Part shown: positions 51,042-59,264 of the stretch, piece by piece
Position numbering within the stretch: the stretch's first letter is position 1
Layout: each line of letters starts with the position of its first letter
Assembly (NCBI GenBank): GCA_041581135.1
Contig: JBFGCM010000011.1
Location: forward strand, 1-59,545
DNA from: JBFGCM01 sp041581135
GTDB lineage: Bacteria > Actinomycetota > Acidimicrobiia > Spongiisociales > UBA5794
Direction of reading: 5' to 3'
Length of the DNA stretch: 59,545 nucleotides
The notes under the pieces: model-generated
The model's input: the letters and a program-made list of their open reading frames with translations, nothing else
The model's database searches: none
Told to the model about the DNA's origin: nothing
Translations under genes and position numbers: made by a program

Positions 51042-51671
51042 ATGGCGATCAGTGCTGATGAGATGTTGATCGACGAGGTCATGGCGGAGTTCGATGCCAC
51101 GATCGCCGAACACGTTGTGGTCGACGCCCCACCCGGCGTGGTCTATCAGGCTGCACGCGACATGGACTTCCTAGGAGTGCGCTCTCCCGTGGTGGATACG
51201 GCCATGTTTCTCCGGAGTCTCCCCGACAAGATTGCCCGCAGGATGCGCAGGGAACCGCCACCGCCCGCTGCCGACGCCATGCGGCTCAGCGACATGTTCG
51301 ACGGCGAACCCGGCGGCCTCGAGGGATGGCTGGCTGTCGGGGAGGTTCCGGGTCGCGAGTTGGTCTTCGGTGCGGTTGGGAAGGTCTGGCAGCCCGACAT
51401 CGACTGGAAGACGGTGACTGCCGAGGAGTTCACGAACTTCGACGAACCGGACCATGCCAGGATCGCGGTCGCCTTTTCGGTCCGCCCTTATGGCTCGGAT
51501 CGGACAGTGCTGAGTTACGAGGCGAGGACCGTGGCGACCGATGACGAGGCTCGGCGTAAGTTCCTTCGTTACTGGTGGCTCGTCCGGAGGGTCGTCAAGT
51601 ACGTCATGCGAGCTGCGCTCCTCACTGTCAAGGACCTTGCTGAAACGCAAAAGGTGCCGGCCTCGGTCTGA
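51042..51671 (+). CDS. SRPBCC-like protein of unknown function
   Basis: A 209-residue protein with a START/polyketide-cyclase-like (SRPBCC) pattern: EHVVVDAPPGVVYQAARDMDFLG at the start, a middle strand GRELVFGAVGKVWQPDIDWK, and the end SYEARTVATDDEARRKFLRYWWLVRRVVKYVMR, the usual C-terminal helix. Substrate or ligand is unknown. GGAGGAG precedes the ATG. The 51672-52072 gap after it holds no gene I can support. Confidence 0.7.
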   Translation: MAISADEMLIDEVMAEFDATIAEHVVVDAPPGVVYQAARDMDFLGVRSPVVDTAMFLRSLPDKIARRMRREPPPPAADAMRLSDMFDGEPGGLEGWLAVGEVPGRELVFGAVGKVWQPDIDWKTVTAEEFTNFDEPDHARIAVAFSVRPYGSDRTVLSYEARTVATDDEARRKFLRYWWLVRRVVKYVMRAALLTVKDLAETQKVPASV

Positions 51672-52072
51672 GCCGGACGTTGCCGGGCGCGACAGAGTTC
51701 GCCGCCTGCGCAAGAGCGTGTACCGACCGACAGCGCTGTGCGCGCCTGGCGACCGTCGCCTGTCAACGGCTCCATCGGCGGCGTGAGACGTACCGAGACT
51801 CGCTGTTGAGCTCGGTCACTCGACGGCCTGGGCTCACACTGCCCAGCGCCGGGCGTGGGTCCATGACGGACAGTGGTGTGTGCAGTACTTGCTGAACGGC
51901 GCCGGTCGGTGACCGTGAGCCCGGAGGAGCCGGTCGACGTTGGTCGGGGGCACGGTTGTCTCGGATTCGACCAGGACGTGCAGTTCTGTCTCACCGGTCG
52001 GGGTCATCGAACGCGGCGGTGTCGAGACCGGTAGCCGCACGACCACGGTGGCGGCGGTGCTCGACCCGTTGA

Positions 52073-53107
52073 TCAGAACTCAGTGATGACCGTGATCCCG
52101 AGTGGCGGGTCCTCGTCGAGGCGCGTGAGCATCTCGACGCCCGCGCCGAGGTCGACCTGGCGCCCGATGAGTCGATCAGGTCGTAGCTTGCCCTGTGCGG
52201 TCAGCTCGAGCACGGCCGCGAGGCCGGATGGGGCGATGCCATGGGAGCCGACGATGGAGAGCTCATGCCCGATCACCTTCGCGGCCTCCACCTCGCGAAA
52301 GTCCGCAGTGCCGGGCAGCAGGCCGACCTGCACGTGGCGACCCAGTCTCCGCAGGCTCGCCACGGCATCGGCGACGACGACTGGCGCCCCGACGGCATCC
52401 AGGGTCACGTGGGGGCCCTCCCCGTCGAGGTGGGGGAGGAGCTCCCGTGCTTCGTCCGGGTGGTAGGCGAGCGCAGCCCCGGACTCGATGGCCAGTTGGC
52501 GCGCTTCGGGTCTCGGGTCGACGGCCACCGGCTTGGCGCCGAGTGCGGCGGCGATCATGACGGCGGATAGCCCGACGCCGCCACTCCCGTATACCGCTAC
52601 CCATTGACCCTCCGCCACTTGGCCCTGGTGGACTACTGCTCGGTACGCAGTCGAGAAACGACACCCCAGCGATGCGGCGGAGTCGAATTCGATCGAGTTC
52701 GGCAGCCGGACGAGATTGAAGTCGGCGTTGCGGATCACGACTCGTTCTGCGAACGACCCCCAGTGCGTGAAGCCGGCCTGGGTCTGATCCGGGCAGACTT
52801 GAGACTGGCCGGCGACACAGTACCGGCACCGGCCGCAGCCGGAGACAAAGGGGACAGCCACCCGGTCGCCTGGCGACCAACGCATGACATCTCGGCCCAC
52901 CATGGCGACGACACCGGCGAACTCGTGCCCAGGGACGTGGGGGAGTGAGGTGATGTCGGGATCATGGCCCTGCCAGCCGTGCCAATCGCTTCGGCAGATT
53001 CCGGTCGCCCGGACCTCGATCAAGGCGTCCGCGTCGGCGAAGGAGGGTTCGGGGAGGTCTCCGACGGTGATCGGCCCGCCGAACGACGAATAGGACGCCC
53101 CACGCAT
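52073..53107 (-). CDS. Zinc-dependent alcohol dehydrogenase
   Basis: A 344-residue MDR-type alcohol dehydrogenase. The catalytic zinc site has the Cys in GICRSDWHG and the His-Glu pair in PGHEFAG; the structural zinc site is CGRCRYCVAGQSQVC. The NAD(P) motif is GSGGVGLSAVMIAAALG, and PRPEAR follows strand two, where PVAVDPRPEAR favours NAD+. It would oxidise an alcohol or reduce an aldehyde; the substrate is unknown. GATACT sits six bases before the ATG at 53107. Confidence 0.88.
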   Translation of the reverse strand: MRGASYSSFGGPITVGDLPEPSFADADALIEVRATGICRSDWHGWQGHDPDITSLPHVPGHEFAGVVAMVGRDVMRWSPGDRVAVPFVSGCGRCRYCVAGQSQVCPDQTQAGFTHWGSFAERVVIRNADFNLVRLPNSIEFDSAASLGCRFSTAYRAVVHQGQVAEGQWVAVYGSGGVGLSAVMIAAALGAKPVAVDPRPEARQLAIESGAALAYHPDEARELLPHLDGEGPHVTLDAVGAPVVVADAVASLRRLGRHVQVGLLPGTADFREVEAAKVIGHELSIVGSHGIAPSGLAAVLELTAQGKLRPDRLIGRQVDLGAGVEMLTRLDEDPPLGITVITEF

Positions 53108-53221
53108 CCGGGGAGTATCACAGCACTTTCCACCCGGGTGCAACGATCGACCCGAGACCCTGCAAACTCTGCAGGCAGCAAGGAGCGAGAATTAGTGCCG
53201 AGGTTCGCCTGCGGGCGGCCG

Positions 53222-53581
53222 TTACGTGGACCGCTCGCGTCCCGCGAGAACGCAGAATTCGTTGCCTTCAGGATCCGCCAACACGACCCACGAGACATCG
53301 CCCTGTCCGATGTCGACACGCGAGGCTCCGAGCTCGACGAGCCGCCGGACCTCTCTCTCCTGGTCCTCTGGTCGAAAATCCAAGTGGACGCGATTCTTCT
53401 GCTGCTTGGTCCCGCTGACTGGTTCGAAGATCATTCCCGGCAACCGATCGGCCGCCGCACGAATCTCGAACTCGTCAGGGTCGTCGCTCACGATCACCCA
53501 CCCCAGGGCTTCGGCCCACCACCGTCCCAGCGTTGCGGGATCGAGTGCATCGATGACGGCTTGCTCCCATCTCAGACTCAT
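53222..53581 (-). CDS. VOC family protein
   Basis: A 119-residue vicinal-oxygen-chelate (glyoxalase-like) protein, of the type with LDPATLGRWWAEALGWVI, NRVHLDFRPEDQEREVRRLVELGASRVDIG and the end SWVVLADPEGNEFCVL. Many close homologues are of unknown role. The ATG at 53581 lies six bases after TAGGAT. It is a single gene between two dehydrogenase genes on the same strand. Confidence 0.82.
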   Translation of the reverse strand: MSLRWEQAVIDALDPATLGRWWAEALGWVIVSDDPDEFEIRAAADRLPGMIFEPVSGTKQQKNRVHLDFRPEDQEREVRRLVELGASRVDIGQGDVSWVVLADPEGNEFCVLAGRERST

Positions 53582-53587
53582 GGACGG

Positions 53588-53593
53588 ATCCTA
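53588..53593 (-). promoter_or_regulatory. Leaderless -10 box of the 53581 VOC gene
   Basis: TAGGAT on the minus strand, six bases before the ATG at 53581. Confidence 0.5.
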
Positions 53594-53677
53594 CGACCAC
53601 CGAGATCGACGGCAGGGTCGAATGCAGATGATCAGCTGCTGCGGTGGTAGCCCTGGCGTCGGGAATGTCCAGGCATC

Positions 53678-54676
53678 TCACGAGGTGCGGACCTCATTCC
53701 CGGATTCTGCACCGGACATCACGGCTGCCACGTTGGCGAGGGTGGTCTCGGCGATCGCCGTCAGCGCCTCTCGGGTGAGAAACGCCTGGTGAGCCGTGAT
53801 CAGGACATTCGGGAAGGTCAGGAGTCGTGCGAACACGTCGTCGTCGATGATCTCCTGGCTCCGATCCACGAAGAACAGGTCGGCTTCCTCCTCGTAGACA
53901 TCGAGCGCTAGCGACCCGATGCGGCCGGACTTGAGCCCTTCGATCACAGCTTCGGTGTCGATGAGCGGCCCCCGGCCGGTATTGACGAGCATCGCGCCCT
54001 CCCGCATCGTGGCGATGCTGGCAGCGTCGATGAGGTGGTACGTGTCTTCGGTGAGTGGGCAGTTGAGGCTGATGATCTCGCTCTCGCGAATGAGCGTCTC
54101 GACATCGACGTATTCGACGCCGAGCTTCAGGAGATGGTCGTTCCGGTGGGGATCCGATGCCAACACGCGGCACCTCAGGTGCCACAACAGCCGCGCCACG
54201 ATGAGGCCGACCCGGCCGGTACCGATAACGCCTGCAGTGCGCCCGGCGAGGTCGAATCCCACGAGACCTTCGAGCGAGAAGTTGCCGTCGCGTACTCGGT
54301 TGTAGGCGCGGTGAATGCGGCGGTTGAGGGCGAGGATCAGTGCGATGGTGTGTTCGGCGACGGCGTTCGGCGAGTACCCGGGCACCCGGACGACGGTGAT
54401 GCCGTGCTTGGCGGCGGCCTCGAGGTCGACGTTGTTGAACCCGGCGCACCGCAAGGCGATGCACCGGGTGCCGCCTGCTGCCAGCGCCTCGATGACCGGG
54501 GCGGAAACCTCGTCGTTGACGAAGACACAGACCGCCGGAGCACCGGCCGCCAGGTCGACCGTTTCCGGGCCGAGACGCGGCTCCAGGTAGCGGATGTCGA
54601 GGCCTACATCAGCGTTGGCCGCTTCGAACGCTTCCCGTTCGAAGGACTTGGCGGAAAAGAACGTGAGAGCCGTCAT
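53678..54676 (-). CDS. ldhA: 2-hydroxyacid dehydrogenase, D-lactate dehydrogenase (LdhA)-like
   Basis: A 332-residue D-isomer-specific dehydrogenase of the fermentative LdhA type. The NAD motif is GVIGTGRVGLIVARLL, the D-hydroxyacid signature is SLNCPLTEDTYHLID, and the catalytic His is in ITAHQAFLTREAL, typical of LdhA. The tail DLFFVDRSQEIIDDDVFARLLTFPNV is a close LdhA match. It reduces pyruvate to D-lactate with NADH under fermentative conditions. The start MTALTFFSAK at 54676 follows CAGGA; a longer frame reaches 54706. Confidence 0.88.
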   Translation of the reverse strand: MTALTFFSAKSFEREAFEAANADVGLDIRYLEPRLGPETVDLAAGAPAVCVFVNDEVSAPVIEALAAGGTRCIALRCAGFNNVDLEAAAKHGITVVRVPGYSPNAVAEHTIALILALNRRIHRAYNRVRDGNFSLEGLVGFDLAGRTAGVIGTGRVGLIVARLLWHLRCRVLASDPHRNDHLLKLGVEYVDVETLIRESEIISLNCPLTEDTYHLIDAASIATMREGAMLVNTGRGPLIDTEAVIEGLKSGRIGSLALDVYEEEADLFFVDRSQEIIDDDVFARLLTFPNVLITAHQAFLTREALTAIAETTLANVAAVMSGAESGNEVRTS

Positions 54677-54852
54677 GGGATGTCCTGAAGTGGTGGTCGG
54701 CGGCACAGTACGGCGCCCTGGAAGCGCTCGAGCGCCCCGTCATGCGGTGCGATCGGCGCAACACTAGGACTTCGATCTCGGCATCTAGTCGCTGGAACGG
54801 ACGGGCGCTGGCCATGTGCCGGATCGATCGGGCTCTACCTGCGAACGTCCGG

Positions 54853-55353
54853 CTACTCGACCTCGATGATCGCCACCGGGTACGCCCGGTCGGTGTCGTT
54901 GGGGGCTGTGTTCACCCAGACCGAGTAGATGCCAGGCTCCAATCTGTGCACTTCATCGACGATTCGATCCCCATAGGTGGCCAGCGTCATCCACAAGCTG
55001 CCGATGAATGGAGGACCCACCGACGCTTCGTTCTCGGTGGCCCACTGCTCGAGATCCGCGAGCGTCAAGCTCTCGTCGCGTAACTCGGCCACGATCAGCG
55101 CCGCGCCGGGCTCATAGGCGCTGGCGTCGATCGTCCATGTGATCTCACCTGCGTCGAGGATCGCCGGGCCATCGTATGTTGCGAGTTCGCCGTCAAAGGT
55201 CACGGTGGGACTGCCGTCATCGGCCGACAGGGCCCACCACACACCGCCGGCTGCGACGACGAGCACCACGACGAGCGCGAACACCCACGGCACGCGGGAG
55301 CGTGTCGTGGGTTCAGCCAAGGTGACGGGAGGCGCCGGGGCCTCAGTCTGCAT
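54853..55353 (-). CDS. Membrane-anchored protein of unknown function
   Basis: A 166-residue protein with one hydrophobic segment (about residues 22-43, VPWVFALVVVLVVAAGGVWW) after a short Pro-rich cytoplasmic start, and an exported C-terminal beta-rich domain (VTFDGELATYDGPAILDAGEITWTIDAS). The pattern resembles small extracellular Ig-like or DUF domains; no enzyme motif is seen. GGAGGAGG precedes the ATG. The 54677-54852 gap downstream is free of genes I can support. Confidence 0.65.
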   Translation of the reverse strand: MQTEAPAPPVTLAEPTTRSRVPWVFALVVVLVVAAGGVWWALSADDGSPTVTFDGELATYDGPAILDAGEITWTIDASAYEPGAALIVAELRDESLTLADLEQWATENEASVGPPFIGSLWMTLATYGDRIVDEVHRLEPGIYSVWVNTAPNDTDRAYPVAIIEVE

Positions 55354-55474
55354 ACACACCTCCTCCGGTCTGCCTTCAGCTTGCTAGCTGGGAGGCCACT
55401 CGCCAGAGTCGTTCGTCCTGATGGGCCGGAGGAGCCCGCCGACAACGATCACGTCCCCGCAACTGTGCACAAAC

Positions 55475-55503
55475 TTTACATAACGTGGATTATGGGACAT
55501 ATG
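55475..55503 (+). promoter_or_regulatory. AT-rich promoter-like patch with inverted repeat
   Basis: TTTACA (55475-55480), 17 nt, then CATATG (55498-55503) makes a plausible promoter for the 55547 gene. Between them CATAA and TTATG (55479-55483, 55490-55494) form an inverted repeat with a 6-nt spacer. The patch is much less GC-rich than its surroundings. Confidence 0.35.
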
Positions 55504-55534
55504 GATCCCGTGTCTCGCTCCGCTCCTCCGGGCG

Positions 55535-55540
55535 TAGGCT
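55535..55540 (+). promoter_or_regulatory. Leaderless -10 box of the 55547 gene
   Basis: TAGGCT, six bases before the ATG at 55547. Confidence 0.45.
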
Positions 55541-55546
55541 TGGCCA

Positions 55547-55858
55547 ATGAGCGGATTCGCCGTGACCGTACGAGTCACGCTGGACGACTCCGGCGGAAGC
55601 GTCGACGGAATTGCACCTGGCGCTCCCGTAGCCGGCGGGACTGTCGAGCTGGCCCGCGCCGAGGGTGACCGAGATATTCGGTCGGGTTCACCGGATGACA
55701 GCGGCGTCGCCAACGTCGAGATCGCCGGAGCGGGCACCTACCTCGTCAACTACACCCACAACATCACCGGCGGAGCGCTGCTGGCGGATGACCTTGTCGA
55801 CGTCGAGGCTCCGGACACGGTGATCGACCTCGTGGCCCGACCGTTTGGGCTCGAATAG
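55547..55858 (+). CDS. Small Ig-like (carboxypeptidase-regulatory-like) protein
   Basis: A 103-residue protein that looks like one beta-sandwich domain: AVTVRVTLDDSGGSVDGIAPGAPVAGGTVELARAEGD, GSPDDSGVANVEIAGAGTYLVNYTH and DLVARPFG. The APVAGGTVEL and DSGVANVEI pattern recalls carboxypeptidase regulatory-like domains, but no signal peptide is visible. Function is unknown. The 55859-56009 gap to the ABC permease stop is free of genes. Confidence 0.6.
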   Translation: MSGFAVTVRVTLDDSGGSVDGIAPGAPVAGGTVELARAEGDRDIRSGSPDDSGVANVEIAGAGTYLVNYTHNITGGALLADDLVDVEAPDTVIDLVARPFGLE

Positions 55859-56009
55859 CCAGCAATTCGCCGCTCCCCTCCCGATCGTCCGTCCATCTCC
55901 GTAACGGCAAGTATCCCTTTGCTCGACAATGTCGGGCTGATGTCAGACTTCTGGAAGCTGCGCGAGTAGGCCAGGCCCGCTGGCCATCGGGGCGCGTCGC
56001 CGACACCGG

Positions 56010-56756
56010 TCAGACAACATCGCGTCTCTGAACGGCGACCAGCCCGATCGCTGCCGGCACGATTGCCCAAGCGGCGAGTGCGACTATCGCGGCGACAACG
56101 CTCACCTCGGTGGTGATGCCCGACACCACGGTGTTCAGTGTGTTGGGAATCCACGACGCGGCCTCTGATGCGAGTTGAACGACGAGCGGCGGCGCGATGA
56201 CGAGCACCACGACGGCTCCCGCGACCGCGCCACCGGTGTTGCGCACGACCGCACCGATGCCCGCTCCGAGTAGCGCCCCGGTAGCCCCGGCGAACGCTGC
56301 GGCCGCAAGCACTTGCGCCACTCCCCCGGCTGTCATCAGGAAGCCGAACTCGGTGGCGGGCAGTGACAGCGCCACTGCCGCGACGGTCAATGCGGCGCCT
56401 GCGAAGCCGAGCACCCCGCCGCCGACCAACACGGCCGTGAACTGAGCCGAGACCGCCCGGTACCGGCGAGGCTCGGCTAGGAACGTGGGGACCACCGTGC
56501 CGTGCCCGTATTCACGAGCGACTGCGATGGCACCGAAGAGCCCGGCGATCATCATGGCGTTCCCTGCAAAGCCAACGAGCGACTGCTGGTCCTCGGCGGT
56601 GGCGATGAACGCCTTGCTGCCATCCATGTCGGTCCCGAAGGCCACCGCAATGGCGTTGATGGCGCTTAGCGTCACGAGGACGGCGAGGAAGCCCCATGGC
56701 ATCTTCGTGCTGGTGAGTTTGCGAAGTTCTGCTCGAACGAGTCGTGACCATCTCAT
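56010..56756 (-). CDS. ABC-2 type transporter permease
   Basis: A 248-residue ABC exporter permease with six membrane helices, starting WSRLVRAELRKLTSTKMPWGFLAVLV. The family signature AREYGHGTVVPTFLAEPRR follows helix two. It would work as a dimer with the overlapping ATPase to export a peptide, lipid or antibiotic; the substrate is unknown. Its ATG overlaps the ATPase stop by four bases. Confidence 0.85.
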   Translation of the reverse strand: MRWSRLVRAELRKLTSTKMPWGFLAVLVTLSAINAIAVAFGTDMDGSKAFIATAEDQQSLVGFAGNAMMIAGLFGAIAVAREYGHGTVVPTFLAEPRRYRAVSAQFTAVLVGGGVLGFAGAALTVAAVALSLPATEFGFLMTAGGVAQVLAAAAFAGATGALLGAGIGAVVRNTGGAVAGAVVVLVIAPPLVVQLASEAASWIPNTLNTVVSGITTEVSVVAAIVALAAWAIVPAAIGLVAVQRRDVV

Positions 56757-57706
56757 AGTGTGACGACCTCACGTTCCGGGGTGCCGGCGTCGTGGCGGGA
56801 ATCACCACTGGTCCAGTCCAAGAACAGCTCCTCGAGGGACCCCGCATGTGGCGACAGCTCATGCAGCACCACACCGGCGTGGTGCGCGTGTTCGCCGACT
56901 TCATCGATCGGTAGGCCGCGGACGACCAGCGCGTTGAGGCCGTGGATCTCCACGACGCCACCGGCGGACTCGAGGACAGTCCGGAGCGTGTCGGGTGAGC
57001 CGGTCCTCACCAGCGACGCCGTCTCCTGCAGGTCGCTAAGGGGACCGCTTGCGACGAGCTTGCCGCGGTTGATCACGATGACGTCGTCGGCGAGATGCTC
57101 TACTTCGGCCAGGAGGTGGCTCGAGACGAACACGGTGTCACCGTTGGCCGTTCGCGACCGCAGCAGCTCTCTCAACTCGCGGATCCCCTGTGGGTCCAAT
57201 CCGTTGCCCGGCTCATCGAGCACGAGCACGGGTGGATCGCCCAGCAGAGCCGCGGCGAGTCCTAGACGCTGCCTCATCCCGAGCGAGTACGCCCCGACAC
57301 GCCGGTCGGCTGCGTCCGCAAGGCCGACCAAGCCCAGCAAATCCTCTACCCGGCCGGACGGGACACCTGCCGCATCGGCGACAACACGAAGGTGATTCCT
57401 TCCGCTGCGCCCGGGATGAAACGCGTTCGCTTCGACGAGCACTCCAACGGTTCGCACCGGGTCGACCAGCTCCCGATACCGGCGCCCTCCGATCGTGGCC
57501 GCGCCACCGTCTGCCGATGCCAGGTCTAGGAGGATCTTCATCGTCGTCGACTTGCCGGCACCGTTCGGGCCAAGGAAACCGGTCACTCGGCCGGGCTCGA
57601 CGGTGAACGACAGGTCATCGACCACCGTGGCAGCTCCGTAGCGCTTCGTCACGTGGTCGATCTGAAGCTGGTGTGATGGTCGTGTTGGGCCGTGCTCAGG
57701 TCTCAT
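56753..57706 (-). CDS. ABC transporter ATP-binding protein
   Basis: A 317-residue ABC ATPase of the export type. Walker A is GPNGAGKST, the signature is YSLGMRQRLGLAAAL, and Walker B is VLVLDEPGNGLDP. The C-terminal extension (from about residue 230) resembles the accessory part of antibiotic/peptide exporters. It drives the permease encoded next. The start ATG is preceded by GGAGC. The 57707-58265 stretch beyond it is nearly featureless: no gene is supported there. Confidence 0.9.
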   Translation of the reverse strand: MRPEHGPTRPSHQLQIDHVTKRYGAATVVDDLSFTVEPGRVTGFLGPNGAGKSTTMKILLDLASADGGAATIGGRRYRELVDPVRTVGVLVEANAFHPGRSGRNHLRVVADAAGVPSGRVEDLLGLVGLADAADRRVGAYSLGMRQRLGLAAALLGDPPVLVLDEPGNGLDPQGIRELRELLRSRTANGDTVFVSSHLLAEVEHLADDVIVINRGKLVASGPLSDLQETASLVRTGSPDTLRTVLESAGGVVEIHGLNALVVRGLPIDEVGEHAHHAGVVLHELSPHAGSLEELFLDWTSGDSRHDAGTPEREVVTL

Positions 57707-58265
57707 GGTGGGCTCCTGGTGGGCTCCGATCTGATCGCACGCAGGTCAGGGAGAGCGGTTGCTCCGTAGTCGCCGGCGTAGCACCTCCTTGATGTGGCCG
57801 AATCTCCTGTCGGCAGTCGGTGGTGACGTCAGTGGCGATTGCTACTTCCTCACGCTGGCCGGCCTGCGAGCGGAATACCAGGGTCGAAGGTCACAGTGGC
57901 CGTCGCTGGTGCCGTGCGGTGGAGGTCCGGCATGCCTCGACCGCGCATTCAGTACATCTGAGCTGTCACACCGCGGCGTCGACAGCCGGCTCCCGGCCGT
58001 GATCCCAGGGCTAGAGCAGCCGCTCGTCCCAGGGCACTTCGAACGGATCCGAAAGCGCTATCGCGACGGCAACCCGGGCGAGTTCCACCGGGCGCCGACC
58101 AGTCGGGCTCCGATGTCGTCAAACGGGTGGTACCGGACTTTGAATATTCGCCACGCCCGCACGCTCAAGCGGGCAGGCCATATTCGAGCCTCCAGTGCAA
58201 CTCCTCGACCCCACCGCCCAGATGGCATGGCCAATTGGGCGTATCTGAGCCGCCACGCCCGCCTC

Positions 58266-58534
58266 TCGTTCACAGAGGGGGTTTCCATGCGAGACGACGG
58301 ACCGTTTGGGCATTTCATTCTCAGCATTTCACTCTCCCCTGGGACCTAGACCTAGATGCCATCCGGGCCCCGGTTCACGTCTGGCACGGAAGCGACGACC
58401 GCAACGTCCCTGTCGCCCGTGCGAGCGTGATCGCCCGTCGTGTCCCCACCGCCGCCCTGCACGTTGTCGACGGTGGCCATCTGCTGCTCGCCTCGCACCA
58501 CGAACCCGTCTTCGAGGCGCTGCTCGACGGTTGA
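58266..58534 (+). pseudogene. Alpha/beta hydrolase C-terminal fragment, frameshifted
   Basis: The frame from 58325 to 58534 reads HFTLPWDLDLDAIRAPVHVW, then HGSDDRNVPVARASVIARRV and VVDGGHLLLASHHEPVFEALL, a clear C-terminal third of an alpha/beta hydrolase with the acid (DD) and the His (GHLLL). Just before it, another frame reads LSFTEGVSMRDDGPFGHF, which looks like the family's preceding helix, so a frameshift lies near 58310-58330. The nucleophile part is gone. No start codon or ribosome-binding site is evident. Confidence 0.6.
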
Positions 58535-58731
58535 TCCTCGGCGGACGGCGTCAGATCCTCAACGTGACACGGGCGGTTGAAGCCGCCCTCCATTCGCCAC
58601 GGAGACCCCGGTACCGACTCCACACGGTCGGGGTGAGTGACAACGAGCGGCCTGTCGAGGGCTTTCGACCCCTGGGCGCCGCCGGGCCCACAGAGCACGA
58701 TGACAGTGGTGTGCACGAGAAGGAGAGACCC

Positions 58732-59235
58732 ATGTCGGCTACCACCGAAGAGGTGTGGGAGGCCCTGGACCAGGCGTTCTTCGGCGTTCTGGCCTTCGTG
58801 AACGGTGCCGGCCAGCCGCGGACCGCGGGCGTCTGCTACGTGGTCGATGGCAGGTCGTTGTTCATCAGCACCGACAAGAAGACCTGGAAGGTACGCCACA
58901 TCGCCGCCAACCCCAACGTGTCGATGACGGTCACGCTGCCGAAGCGTGTGCCCTTCCTGCCCTTCATCAAGGTCCCGGCGGCCACGATCACCTTCCAGGG
59001 TGAAGCGACGCTCCTCGAGGTCGGCGAAGTCGATGCGGCGCTGTTCGAGCGGCTGCCGCGCGGCAAGGAGCGCGATCGTCAGGTGCTCGAGAACACCTCC
59101 ATCATCCGAGTCGTCCCGCGTGGCGAGTTCGTGACGTATGGCATCGCCATGCCCATCACCCAGATGCGCACGCACGAGAAGTCCCATGGGCGGACGGCGT
59201 GTGGGACCGAGCAAGAAGTGCTCTCCACTCCGTGA
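58732..59235 (+). CDS. Pyridoxamine 5'-phosphate oxidase-like flavin/F420-binding protein
   Basis: A 167-residue split-barrel protein of the PNPOx-like family: AFFGVLAFVNGAGQPRTAGVCYVVDGRSLFISTDKKTWKVRHIAANPNVSMTVTLP at the N-terminal half. Such proteins bind FMN, F420 or haem; substrate is unknown. The end differs from the family, where a GR-V-P tail is usual: here it is SHGRTACGTEQEVLSTP, so the last codons might reflect a frameshift. AAGGAGA precedes the ATG. Confidence 0.78.
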   Translation: MSATTEEVWEALDQAFFGVLAFVNGAGQPRTAGVCYVVDGRSLFISTDKKTWKVRHIAANPNVSMTVTLPKRVPFLPFIKVPAATITFQGEATLLEVGEVDAALFERLPRGKERDRQVLENTSIIRVVPRGEFVTYGIAMPITQMRTHEKSHGRTACGTEQEVLSTP

Positions 59236-59264
59236 CTAGCTGGCGGCGACCTCGCATCGGCGAG

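Noticed and set aside
51672..52072. Minus-strand frames in the gap between the SRPBCC-like and alcohol dehydrogenase genes
   Set aside because: They have no start signal, no family match and unusual residue content; treated as intergenic.
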